DNA of 64,000 bases, taken from NCBI GenBank assembly GCA_964304625.1, contig OZ199838.1, forward strand, positions 8,308,001 through 8,372,000. Reading direction: 5' to 3'. A program made the translations under genes and the position numbers. Shown here in pieces: positions 12,469 to 23,944 of this stretch. Numbering within the stretch: position 1 is the first letter of the stretch; each line of letters opens with the position of its first letter. Source of the DNA: Kudoa neothunni. Taxonomy: Eukaryota; Cnidaria. Under the pieces are notes generated by a model. The model was given only the letters and a program-made list of their open reading frames with translations, did no database searches and was not told the origin of the DNA.

Positions 12469-13853
12469 TATATGAAAAAAACCAACAAAAAATGTTTTAT
12501 TTAATGTATGATAATGTAATACGAACATAAACTTCTCTAAATGGTTAGAACCAATACTTAACCCTTAAAAATTTTAATTATAACATCACAAAATTCTAAT
12601 AATAATCGTGTATTATAATACTATTTTATCTACTAACATTTCACAAAAGGTAGTTTTGGACAATTACACACGTCATTTTATTGATGAAATACAAGAAATC
12701 TAAAACTTTAGTAAGTTAAAGCGATTACTTATAAATAAATTTTGTTTGGAATTTGTTAATACTTTTATTCAAATTCATATAATCTAAAAGATAATGGAAC
12801 ACTTTCTTAATTGATTAATATCTTAACATAATTATTTTCCGTTTGGATGTCTCAAATTACAACTTTCGGCTTTATATGAGACCAGTATTCTAAGACGTTA
12901 CACCAACTTTGATGTAGTCGAACAATTGTATGTTTAATAATTGAATTTATAAAAAGTTTTCGTGGAACAAAAGATTAATTCCCTTATGGCCTGTATCCCG
13001 ATAACTAACTTCCTTATACATTATTATAATACTGGTATGTTTTTATCTATTTGGGAATGAATGAAACGACGATTTTTATTTCCCGAAAGTATGAACTAAA
13101 AAAGTTTATTAATTAAATCTGATGCTTAAGATTTTCTGCGCATGAATTATTCTTATTTTAACGGAAAATCGATGTATAAATGTTACATTACCTGAATTTT
13201 TTATTAAATTTAATTGTATACAAAAATAAAAGTCCTAACAAGGATAATGTATTATTTCTACAACGAAATTAATTTTGTATATTCTCTTTGAATTGTAATA
13301 AAATACTTTCAAATAGATACAAATGTTATGAACTGACTGGACTAGTATTTAAATGTATATTTTTGTAATAACCTTTTATTTGCACCGGAGGCGGTTACAT
13401 CCACTGGCATATAAGATAAAATGAATTAAAAGCGCTTCGATCTCTTAACAGTAACAAAACCTTTGAATTATATTTGAATTAGTATAGGAATTTCTATAAT
13501 TTTCGAAATCCCTAGTGAATATTTACGCCTCAATTAAGTACATAATTGCGTTATACATTGATAAAATAATTTCTTCATTCAAATCTGTTCCTTATTTATT
13601 ACTTAGACTTTCAATTAATTGTGCTGAGCGCGTGAATTTAAAACTGTAAACATATTTAGACGCGGTTCATGTTATCGCGTTTTCTATCGATAAACTATTT
13701 CGTTGGTTAACTGACTTAGCCGCTATCCCTAGTGTAATGTTCAAGTCTCAGTTTACTTAAAACATTTCCGGTTCTCTGTTGTAGCTAGGAAACATAATAA
13801 TCACAAACGCAATAAGAGACCTCTTAGAAAGGTTACGCTATCAAAAACTTAAA
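12469..13853. other. intergenic, upstream of the Rh gene
   Basis: AT-rich, without a long reading frame or recognised repeat. The last 200 bases presumably hold the promoter and 5' UTR of the Rh homologue, but no specific element is assigned. Confidence 0.4.
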
Positions 13854-16115
13854 ATGAGAGTTAGTGTGAGAGCGATCGTCTTCACTGTTCTTGTCATAAT
13901 ATTTCAAATTATATTTTTTGTGCTTTACATTACATTGACTGACTATGGTCCTTGTGGTTTCCCTGAATGGATCACAAATGTTAGCTATACATTAAATTCC
14001 AGCCTATTCACATCAATATCCGGCTCCTCTGATATCACTGATACTACCACTGATACCACATCGGTGGCATCCATCACCGTTACGTCTAGTGGTATAAACC
14101 CAGATTATTTTAAACCCATAAAAATATTTTTATAGACAGCCTGTCAACTACAGCTACGGACACGTCTGTCACTACTACAGATACAGGTACAGCCACAACC
14201 ACGGATACAGGTACGGTCACAACCACGGATACAGGTACAGCTACAACCACGGATACAGGTACGATCACAACCACGGATACAGGTACAGCGACGACCACGG
14301 ATACAGGCACAGCGACGGCTACAACCACACCTGCACCCTTAAAAGGTGATGTTATATTGAATTAAAATAATCTATATCCATTAATTTAGCCAACAAGATT
14401 AGAAATAATGAATTTGAAATAAAATATGCTAGACACTATCCATCACCAAGATATTTCTTGCCTCCTGGTAGTTATATTCCTCCAATATCAACCGACCCAA
14501 CTAAGGGACCATTTTATTGTAATTAGTCTAGTAGTTTTTGGTTTTAATTACTAGTTTATAATAGCCACTCTACCAATAAGTGTAATGATATTTGCGGGCC
14601 TGGGCTTACTGTTCAGTGCAATCAGATGTAACAGCTTTACAGGATTGGGTTTGACATTCTTCCTTGCCTGTTTTGCTTTCGAGTGGGCAGCACTTGTTGT
14701 GCCTTGGTTACTGCAAGCCGCTATAGGCACTTTTAAACCCGAAGAGATATACTACAACATCACCACGTAAGCCAACTAATTTGTCTGTGACAATGATTAA
14801 CTTATCTAGCATACTCGATATACTATATGCAGTGTTCTCGATGATCGTTGCGTTTGGTGCATTAGCTGGACGAGCTAGCCGAGTTCAATTATTGGTGGTG
14901 GTCATATTTGGCGTTGTGCTGTATGCCGTCACTAGGATGGTTATTGTTCATTATTTAGTTGTACTTGATCTTGCCGGATCAATGTCGGTATTCACTTTTG
15001 GAGCATTCTATGGAGTTTCCATTTCATGGGTGATCAACGCATTCTACAAATCAGACTCCTCAATAAGTAATAACAATCGCAGGAATTATCTCTATACTGG
15101 ATACGTGGAAAACCTACTTTCACTTCTCGGTAAGTATTTATGCAGTATCAATTTACACAATTTTTTATCAAGGTTCTATTCTCATATTTGTTCATTGGCC
15201 GTATTACTGTGCATATTTAATTCCTGTCACAATGGATATGTATATCAGAGCAATAGTCAATACCTATTTCTCTATGGTGTCTTGTGTGGTGATGGTGTAT
15301 GCTCTTAGTTCTGTGATGACAAAGAGTAAACGAATTGACATAGTAAATAGTTTTCCATTATTCTCTACTGTGATTTTTAACAGGGCCATATTCAAAAAGC
15401 TACTCTTGGAGGTGGTGTCGCAGTGGCATCTGTGGCACCTCTGTACTTACACATATGGGGTGCAGTATTACTCGGAGTCCTCACTGGATTGTTTTCGATT
15501 ATTTTCTTAAACTACATTCAAGTAGCACATTCTAATTATAATAAAATATTAAGAAAAATTTATTTTCAGAGACACACCCATAAAAGATATGTCTATGATA
15601 GTTATTCTGTGATGTCAGCTTTCGGTATCCCTGGAATAATTGGAGGAATTGCAAGTGCAGTTATGGCGGCTCTTGCAGTATCACCGCTTGACTACACTTT
15701 GAACGAGTGATCAAACATTAGTTTTTAATGTTAACCTAAAGTCTTTATTTAGATTGTTCATCTTATACCCTGCTATTACCGGTCCAAACGGAGTTGGTGC
15801 TCCTAGAAGTGACACAGTACAAGGAGCCTACCAATTTGCAGGCTTACTCGTGGCAATTGGAATTGGATTAGTTGGTGGATTATTAGTTGGTATAAGTAAT
15901 ATTTATGCCCATTCTTTAACTATTAATGTAGGCATCATTGTGAGGTATTTGGGGCCACTTGAAGAAGATGAAGCTTACACTGATGACACAATGTTTACTT
16001 TTGTAAGTTCTAACTATCAGACACTCATAACTTTCTTTAGCCATACGAGACCGGAAATCCATGTTGTCCGCCTGCAACAAAGTGTGAAAAAGCTTGCAAA
16101 AATGCCAAAGATTAG
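13854..16115 (+). CDS. Rh-type ammonium transporter homologue, 11 exons
   Basis: Multi-pass membrane protein of the Rh (Rhesus glycoprotein) branch of the Amt/Rh family, which in most animals conducts ammonia across the plasma membrane. Exons that keep frame: 13854-14091, 14136-14345, 14390-14518, 14565-14766, 14810-15129, 15173-15342, 15384-15521, 15570-15706, 15753-15889, 15932-16002, 16041-16115 (about 608 aa; introns 38-48 nt). Family landmarks: VMIFAGLGLL (helix 2), GSMSVFTFGAFYG, GHIQKATLGGGVA, FGIPGIIGGIAS and VQGAYQFAGLLVA. The loop after helix 1 is expanded by a Thr-rich repeat, explaining a length above the usual 400-500 aa. The short C-terminal tail after RYLGPLEEDEAYTDD is Cys-rich (NPCCPPATKCEKACK). 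Phe replaces His at both twin-histidine positions (residues 321 and 487), so ammonia conduction is doubtful. The start is the first ATG of the exon with helix 1. Confidence 0.93.
14171..14314 (+). repeat. coding minisatellite, six 24-bp units
   Basis: Six tandem 24-bp units, consensus ACAACCACGGATACAGGTAC plus four variable bases, fully in frame within exon 2 of the Rh homologue. Each unit encodes TTTDTGTx, with x = Ala, Val or Ile. The block lies in the loop between helices 1 and 2, extracellular in Rh proteins, giving a Thr-rich, potentially mucin-type O-glycosylated segment. The opposite strand also reads open there, but only as a by-product of the repeat. Confidence 0.95.
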
Positions 16116-16339
16116 TGTCCATGCACAAACTGCCTATATTATTGAACTAATACGATTATTTCATCTCACTAGGATGTTTATTCTATTTCCAATTTTTCAA
16201 TTTATTGGGTTAACAAAAAAGTATCCAACAAACAAAAACTTTGATTGTCTTCATTTGTCAATACTAAAAGAATTTTAAAAGTTCAATTTTTTGGACGATT
16301 TAAATGTACGCAAGCATCAGATGATCATATAATTATTTA

Positions 16340-16500
16340 AGCGGCGTTTTTACGTATAGCAAGACGCCTGGCACAGCTTATTAGGTCCTGGCAAATCTGG
16401 CCCATTCCATTTATGCTGCGGATACCGCAGCTATTAGGACGTAACTCAGGGAGAAAAAACTCCCACGCTCGATAACCAATTTTGTGGCCTGCAATGAACC
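16340..16500 (-). other. GC-richer block with a 53-codon open frame
   Basis: Noticeably less AT-rich than its surroundings. On the minus strand it reads open from an AG acceptor-like site (about 16493) to a TAA at about 16338, including GYRAWEFFLPELRPNSCG and GQICQDLISCARRLAIRK. It also contains a perfect short hairpin, GCTGCGG-ATA-CCGCAGC. It could be the last exon of an unrecognised gene, a processed fragment or part of a repeat. No homology is recognised. Confidence 0.3.
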
Positions 16501-16829
16501 TTAATTAAATTTCAGTTCACGTCAAATCCTCACATAGATAAAATAATATCTGATTATTAACCTTCCAAAAGTTCAAATAAGTATTGAATACTGATTTTTT
16601 CATCCAAAACCGAAGTATATTAGTTAGCATTAATAGGCAATTTTTTTCTATTTATTTAATAGCGCTAGCTAAGTAAAGAGAAGTTTATATGTAAAGTAGA
16701 AAACATGATTATTATGTTAAACTAATCACAGTTGATATCTATAAGAGAAAAACATTGTCCAAAGAATGTTTCCACATGTAAATATTCTTTCAGATTATAT
16801 TCATTCACTGTGTTTGAAGCGTTTCTCAT

Positions 16830-17600
16830 TCAATTCAATAAATTTATCCCACCTTGAATTGGAAAATTTCTTCGGTTATTTACTCTTATTTGATCAAACA
16901 CCTCTTCACAGGGTTTTTTTGGGAAGTACCTCGGTAAAAAATGAATTTCTAAGTGGAAACTGTCATCAAACTCCCAAATATGGTGGTGAAAACGAACATT
17001 ATCCATTACAATAATGTAGTTTTGGTCATCTCCAATGATATCTGTTAAGTTTGACAAAAAAATTTGAACGAATTTTCATCAACTCTACCAAGGACCACTT
17101 CACAGCTAATAACATTAATTGCGCTCACCGCGAGAGTCATCGTTACATTCAATCCTTTACTGTTTGAAATTACAGCGTTTAAAATCCCCCTCACAAAGGC
17201 CGACCATGGTTCCTCATCATGTAAAGAGAAAATGGGCTCTCTTCCACAAAAAGTATATTCCAGTATCTTACGTCGACAAGAATTCCAGTATACCACACAG
17301 CGCAAAACTTTCTCTCCTGCTTTACAATGGGGATATTTCTAATAACAGAGATTGGCCTCACAACCTATTAAGTGTTCTTTAAATTTGTTAACCACCAACA
17401 ACATATCGAACGGAATAACTGTAATCCCTATTTTTTTAATTACACCCTGAGTTGTTATAGTGTAATTGTCTTTCAGTAATTTTATTAGGTTATCCTTCGG
17501 TCCTTGGGTTAAAATAATGTTTCTTATCCCTTCTCTAATGGCCTTTTTGGATGAATTAGCAAGCCTATATTTTTTAACCAAATCACTTAGTATCGACTTT
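16830..17600 (-). pseudogene. IS630/Tc1-type (DDE_3) transposase remnant
   Basis: Minus-strand fragments, N- to C-terminal: an HTH-like segment (17581-17339, LIKLLKDNYTITTQGVIKKIG); a central part (17305-17045, NVTMTLAVSAINVISCEVV); and a C-terminal part (17057-16830) with YIIVMDNVRFHHH and FLPRYFPKKPCEEVFDQIR. The last two match the second Asp (MDN..FH) and the P.NP.E..F motif of DDE_3 transposases. Several stops separate the pieces. No terminal inverted repeats were identified. An upstream frame (18018-17689) may be part of the same relic but has no clear motif. Confidence 0.7.
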
Positions 17601-18018
17601 GGAAATCTCTTCCGGACTCTTTCCCTTGTCAGAAATAAGACGACAAGCGAAAGCTCTCTTGTCTTCAGAATGATGCGTTTTTTTAAATCTAGATTGCCGT
17701 GTGATTATGATTTGGTTTAAATTGCAACGAATCCGATTTTTGGCGCCAAACATGGTAGTAAAATTCGAACAAAACCAAAAAAAATGATGTTAGAAACCAG
17801 TTTTTTGGCAAATCATGTAACTTAATGTAATAAGTATTCCATACAAGATATAGAGAACGACCAATTAATGTTATCAGGCATCTATCATATGTCATTATTA
17901 GCTCACAACCAATATCGCTACATAATTTCCCTAATGCATAGCATAAGCCAGCATCATAATTATACTTTACTGTATGCACTCTAATTCGATCCCGAAAGTT
18001 CTTAAATAAGGAGTTCAT

Positions 18019-18950
18019 TTTTAATCCATTTGTTTCCGCAAATTAGCAATGATAATAATTTTCTAAATGAGGAACCTCCTTAGAATTTCATTCGAAAATA
18101 CACTTACAATCTAAAAATTAAAATCCAGAATAAAACTAAAACTTTTAAACATTTGCAACAAAAATAAATTCTACCATCCAAATTTAAAAGAACTTTCTCG
18201 ATTTTTACGCCTTTAAATCTACTTTCTTCATTAGTGCATAACAAGTAGACTAATTTGTAAACCAAATAGATATTGAATGCTTAGCACTCTATGTAACTGA
18301 CGATATCTATTAATCAACTTGAAAAGAGATATTTGATTTAATCATCAATTTTAGGAAATTATTCGGTGGCAATGACTTTTCAAATGGCACAATTTAACAA
18401 TAAACGATGCAAATGTTAACAGAATTGTATTTTTGGTCCTAATATCCCTATTTAGAGGTGGCCAAAAAACTCTAATAATCCGAACCGACCACAGTCAGCG
18501 TTTTTCCAATGATCATGTGGCTTTTGGATCCGAACACTAATTGATTTAATTCAAAATTACGTCCACGCTGAATACAGTATTGTATATGAACAGCCGCCTT
18601 TTTTTTAATTGTTAATTACTATGTTCCAAATCTGAACCGACTCTAAATATTAACAAATTAAAGAAAGAAGCTTAAATTGCATATCAATAACATGAACAAA
18701 TAATATCTTCTTTTAGAATTAAAATGAGTCAGCGAAAAAAACCTAATGTTTACAAAACGGCTTCCAAAGTAACTATTAGTACACAGGGAGACGTGAGTCC
18801 CCTCATCAATCACAATTAGTTGCACAATTAATTATACCAACGACTTCATCAGAAGGAAGCCGCAGATTAAACAAAAGAAAAAAAACATTAGTAGATCTAA
18901 TTACAAAACGTAACAGCACAATGTTCAACTTTAAAAGTTTTTGGTTATTA
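18019..18950. other. AT-rich stretch downstream of the MIER gene
   Basis: No gene or terminal repeat recognised. A conserved-looking frame at 18806-18890 (minus) reads LRLPSDEVVGIINCATNC but has no homology I can name. It could be 3' UTR or an alternative end of the MIER-family gene. Confidence 0.35.
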
Positions 18951-20593
18951 TTAGTCGAGATCATCGAGCTCATAGTGGATACCATCATCGGACAGTTTGT
19001 AAGGAAGTTTTTTATCGGCCATTACGTTTTCGAGATAATCACTAGACAAAATAACTCGGATGCGGTAATGTTGAAAAATATACAAAACAGACGCAAGAAA
19101 GCGTTTTGATTTAGAATTTTCTTTGAGTTTGACTACATATTGATCAGCGCGTTCAGACTTTTTCCACACATAATAAAAGTGGATAATTTCACAATAGGGT
19201 TTATGGGGTAGGTAGGTTTGTTGAATCATGAGGAAATTTTTGCCGTAATCCAAAATGCCCTTTTCAAACTCTTCACAGTCTTTCACACTCCAATCGAGAT
19301 GAGAGTCATTAATTGTAGCGATAAGTTCGTCAACATTTTTAATGGCCAACTCAATATTACAGCCGTACTTATAGAAATGAGCGAGAGCCTAATTATGATA
19401 CTTGTGTTAGTGGGAACGTACGCAACAACAATTAGCCATTACAAAGTCTTCTGATGGCTGCATAGCATAACTTTGGCATTTGTTGAGCTCAACGAAATAT
19501 TTATCGACTATTATACAGTGTTAATATGTCGAAAATTACATTCCATGCATAGCATTACCATTGGTGGGAGTGGTTACAAACGGACTCCATTGTAGATGCC
19601 CTGTTTTCTTACACATCAGCCAAGAAATCAAACCTACACAACACAATACTTTGATGCACGGGGAAGGGATTAGGAGGATATATGTCGAGGGTGTAGAAGA
19701 TAGGCGCCGTATAAGCTTGATGATCTTCGCCAATTTTAACCTCCCTACTATCATCGTCGTCATCATAGTCATCGTAATCGCTTCCAAACACGTATCTTGG
19801 CACTAAACCGCATTAATACTATAATCGATAATAGCTTCAAGCTCACATTGTCGTGAAGCAATACGCTTTGATCTTGGGGGTAGAATTTTGTTATTATGAT
19901 TATTTTCTACAATTTTGCGATAATTATGCGTCAAACAGAAAGGTAATTTTTACGAGTGTATTTGTTCTTTTTGTCATTTTGATAGTAGTACTTTTTTGGC
20001 ACGTATTCGTCATCATCTTCAATTTCTTCAATCGGAGATATTTTTTTATTAATACAAGAAAAAGGAATTACCTCCAGCGTCCAAACCTTTTTTTATTTTG
20101 ATGGCGGCTAATTTTTGTTCTTTCTCATATCTTTCCTGTAAAAGAGCATATTGTTCACGTAATTCGTCGATCGACATTTGATTATCCTAGAAATGAAATA
20201 AATCAACAATTTCTGATTGATAAAAACCTTTTCAAGATTTTCAAGTTCTTCTAAATATGCGCCATCGGATAACTGTTCCTCTTCCCATAATGTTGTTTCG
20301 TCATCAAAATCGTGAACCATCATTTCAGCCGTTAGCTCAAAATCCTCATCTTCTTCAGTGTCACTATTCTTTTGGTTGAGCTTATTTTTGGAAGAAGCCG
20401 GTCTACCTGTAAAAACAATAAGGGAGTAAACACAGAAAACAAATGTTATTGAAAGACCTCTCGGTCTTGGAGCGACGTTTATTTTGTCCTCCTTTCCGGC
20501 AAGTTTTTTTTTCTATGAAAATCACCAATTTTTATCAAAGATACTCCGATATGGGAAATGATTTACAGGTCCCCTTCTTCTCCTTCTTGCCAT
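18951..20593 (-). CDS. MIER-family ELM2-SANT chromatin corepressor subunit, 11 exons
   Basis: Homologue of MIER1/2/3 (mesoderm induction early response), nuclear proteins that recruit HDAC1/2 through ELM2-SANT. Frame-consistent exons: 20593-20567, 20491-20458, 20406-20228, 20186-20072, 20025-19954, 19906-19847, 19802-19638, 19600-19559, 19507-19443, 19388-19093, 19041-18951; about 381 aa; introns 37-75 nt. Diagnostic motifs: MMVHDFDDETTL plus a Glu-rich run (MIER N-terminal signature), MSIDELREQYALL (equivalent of MPIHELLSLY), an acidic DYDDYDDDDD tract, a compact ELM2 (about residues 182-252, with HLQWSP where MIER has QLLWDP), and a SANT domain from about residue 286 with WSVKDCEEFEKGILDYGKNF and FYYVWKKSERAD. 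Residues 17-23 (PRPRGRP) form an AT-hook core. The donor at 19638 has a possible alternative. The start is the only ATG in frame with exon 2. Confidence 0.9.
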
Positions 20594-21080
20594 TAACCAC
20601 AGGCATGCGCATTTGTTCAAGGCTTTAAGTCAACATAATTTACTTATTTCACCCAATTTAGGCAGTTGTGACGTTTTAAAATGAATGGTTTATAAAATAA
20701 ATGGATTAAGTTGGAAGTATTCTATATTTAACCTCTTTCTTAAGCGAAATGGACGTCATTTAATTAGCGATGCCGCAGTTAGTATGCAAAACTTTTTCAC
20801 GATAAAGTAGTAAATTTTGCCTTACGTTTGATATTATTCGAGAAAAACATTTTTTATTTCGTATCTAATGATAAATCTTTATAATAGTTCATATCTTGAA
20901 AATTTCCTGTCTACGCTTTTACTCTAAAGTAGCTGCTTCATCTCACATCAGGCTAATATTCAACTATGAATGTTGAAGAGAACTTTAGATTTATTTTTGA
21001 AGATCAATAGAAAATTTGTATAAAAAAAGTAGAACCTGGAAATTAACTAATGTTCAGTTATATTTTTTCTATATATAATA
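20594..21080. other. AT-rich intergenic, upstream of MIER gene
   Basis: No gene seen. Presumably includes promoter and 5' UTR of the minus-strand MIER-family gene. Confidence 0.4.
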
Positions 21081-23410
21081 ACTAGCGCAAAAGCTCCGCT
21101 TCACTTGGGCTTCCTTGCCCGGCCAAAGACATTTGAAGTTCAAAGTAAATTAAGAGTATTTAGATAAATAGTACAAAGATTACCCAATTAACGGGTAATT
21201 TATTTAACTAATTGGAGGCATGAACCTTATTTAATATTTTTAAAAACGAATAAACATTACTGAGCGTTTGAAATTTCATATTCAGAGCTCCTAAAATATC
21301 GATTTTCTCCTTGATGTTCATGGTAATCTCTAAATCATACCATATGAATTAGACTAATCCTGTTAAACATCAATAAATGAATTTCATATTAATGTTGGGC
21401 TACATAACTTAATATAACCTTCCGTATTTGAAATAATTCATTTACTAAATTACTTTTCAATAATTTTGAAGTAAAATAAACACTATGATACATTTAAAAT
21501 TAATTTTTTATAGACAGTGGCTGTTCTCATGGATCCATTTAATCCCCTCTCGGGACTGACTATTCTCATGGAAACAAATAACTCCTCCGTTATAGGCGAT
21601 ATTTCAAATCTGACTTCATATTTGAATTAAGCTATTTTTAATCTAATTTTTTATGTAAAAATTAATCGAAATTAAAGAAATAAAAATTCAACACTTTGCC
21701 TACCTTATTTACACAGTTCATTAGTAGTACACTCACGTTGTTAAGTCTATTATTATGTAATATAAACATTATAATTGAAATGAAAAGTAAAAAACATTTA
21801 TTAATAAGTAGAAACTGTTCTGTTCGTGCATTCTTGTGTCACCCACCGTGTCTGAATATGCGCGTGAATCCGTTCTGGTTGTGGGACGTTCTATTTCGTG
21901 AGACTATTTGTAAATTTAAAAACAAACGTTGAAATGAATGAAATCTGTAGGACAAGTTTATATATTATATTAAATTGTAGAAGAGAAATTTAAGCTTTTG
22001 TAAGATATAAAATACCAATTGCACGGAATAAGCCTGAAAAGTGGTGTCATTATTGCTTCCTATGAAGCGCTTTTAAATTGATTTTCTCAAACTTATACCT
22101 TTTATTAAAAAATAATATTGTACTGTTAAAATTTCAAATGTGGTTATTTTGGAGAAATTTTTTGGGCGGACAGCTAAACAACCATAGCTAGTGGATAAGT
22201 TGATCAATTCTTTATTGGAGTGAAAATTGGTTTTTCTGAACTATAAAAATTACACATCCCTCAGTATCAGGAAACAAATGTTTACAATCTTTAAATGAAA
22301 TTTTCCAGAACAATTCAAAATGCTCACGGACGAATTAACCGTTATTTTATCTCCAACGTTGTTTATTATAATACTTACTACATTATTTCGTTGGATCGCT
22401 TTACTAAAGCCAAACAAACGTGCCCCAAAAATCACCATTCAAAAATTTTCATTTTATAAATTTACCCATTGAGACGATACCAGAGGAATTAGTGCAGAAA
22501 ATTCAGAATCACCCTGCTTGTTAAAGATTGATAAATGAGTTTAAATTAACAAGTATAGGTTTACTCTAAAATTTAAACTCATAGGTTCCTGTATTTATAG
22601 GTTCTGTATTCACGAATAGGCATCATGAAAACCATTCTCATACCTCTAATTAAACTAAACACATTTGTAGGGATAAAACAACGAAAATTCCCCGAAATTA
22701 TGATACAATCTTATAGATACATATGAAAGTTGTTTACATCGTTGAAAAATAGTTCGAATCCAATTAATATCCATTAATTAATGACAATTTTGTTAAATTT
22801 ATATTAAAAAATGTTTAGATAGAAAAGTACATGCTTCGTATATGATTGGAGATGACTTATTCTAAGTTAGACTGCGTGCGTTGAGACGTATCAAACTAAA
22901 GGTTTCTAACCACCATTAGATATGTTTACATTTCATTTCAATTATAGTGTTTATATTACATAATATTAGACTTAACAACGTGAGTGTACTACTAATGAAC
23001 TGTGTAAATAAGGTAGGCAAAGTGTTGAATTTTTATTTCTTTAATTTCGATTAATTTTTACATAAAAATTAGATTAAAAATAGCTTAATTCAAATATGAA
23101 GTCAGATTTGAAATATCGCCTACAACGGAGGAGTTATTCGTTCCCATAGGAATAGCCACTGCCTTTTTTATAACTTTAACGAAATGATCTATATGTTCGC
23201 ATAGATCCTCTAATCATACCAATCATATCACGTGAAAGTGTTTTTTGTCATTTTGCAGAATGCAAACCTTTTATAATTTTTTAGGTATTTTTCTATATTA
23301 AAATAAAATTTTATCCTTCCATATGTGTGCTCAAATGGGGAGATACGTCTCTCTATAAAGAATGAAAAATGCGTACACACACGGATTACCAGTTTGTTTT
23401 ATATAGTAGA
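21081..23410. repeat. interspersed repeat family A, copy 1 (interrupted)
   Basis: Begins ACTAGCGCAAAAGC then CCGCTTCAC, a GGGCTTCC box and TTGCCCGGC. It ends near 23410 with GTCTCTCTATAAAG, TACACACACGGA and TTTTATATAGTA. The same start and end motifs, about 810 bp apart, occur in the copy at 26565-27375. Here the body is interrupted by a long-TIR element (21513-23163); without it the length is about 680 bp. No coding potential. The class (SINE-like or other non-autonomous element) is not resolved. Confidence 0.6.
21513..23163. mobile_element. non-autonomous long-TIR (Mutator-like) element
   Basis: Inverted terminal repeats of about 240-280 bp: 21513-21792 against 22921-23163. They begin GACAGTGGCTGTTC at the left and, read inward, GGCAGTGGCTATTC at the right. 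The left arm carries about 40 extra bases near its tip. Flanked by a 9-bp direct repeat TTTTTTATA (21504-21512 and 23164-23172). Long TIRs plus a 9-bp target duplication fit Mutator-like elements. The interior shows no transposase. It sits inside repeat family A copy 1. Confidence 0.8.
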
Positions 23411-23797
23411 AGATTTAATAAATTTTTATAGATTTTTTTATAGAATTATTCAACATAAATTAAATAATAGGTCAACTAATCGAATAAAAATGCTTTGTTT
23501 GGCCTATAATTATATAATTTATTGGTGTTTTAGCACTTCGCCAAATTTTTATTTTTCAATTTGATAATAAAAGGATAATTCTAAGTAGAGTTGTTTGGTT
23601 AATATATATATATATATATATTTAAACTAAAATTATTCATAAATTTCAACAAAAAGAAATTGAGAATAACAAATTTACACTCGTGGTTGGTTCAAACTCT
23701 AGGGAATGAAAAATTAGGGATTAATTGTTAGGGTTTCCTTCAACTCAACTATGATGGAACTTCCCCATCAACTGGGACGACGATTGCCTATAGCAGG

Positions 23798-23940
23798 CAG
23801 GGATTCTCAACCGGAGTAAATTTTAAATGACAGTGGTAAATAAGGTTACATCAAAATTTGATTAGGGAAATTTTTTCATAAAGGGATGTGTGGCGTACTA
23901 AGTGATTTCTAAGGTGTTATATTATTTAGGGCTATTAAAC
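23798..23940. repeat. hAT left-end fragment
   Basis: Starts CAGGGATTCTCAACCGGAG and continues with GGCGTACTAAGTGATTTCTAA. This parallels the left end of the hAT element at 55472 (CAGTGATTCTCAAC... GACGTACTTAAGGATATC). The fragment stops at the TTAA where piggyBac copy A begins. The stretch 23411-23797 before it is AT-rich, with a TA microsatellite near 23600 and no gene. Confidence 0.6.
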
Positions 23941-23944
23941 TTAA

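Noticed and set aside
14110-14328. Val-rich open frame on the minus strand
   Set aside because: It is the antisense shadow of the 24-bp coding repeat in Rh exon 2, which is open in several frames because of its periodicity.
22250-22438. 62-codon minus frame in the long-TIR element
   Set aside because: No transposase motif, and short frames of this size are common by chance here.
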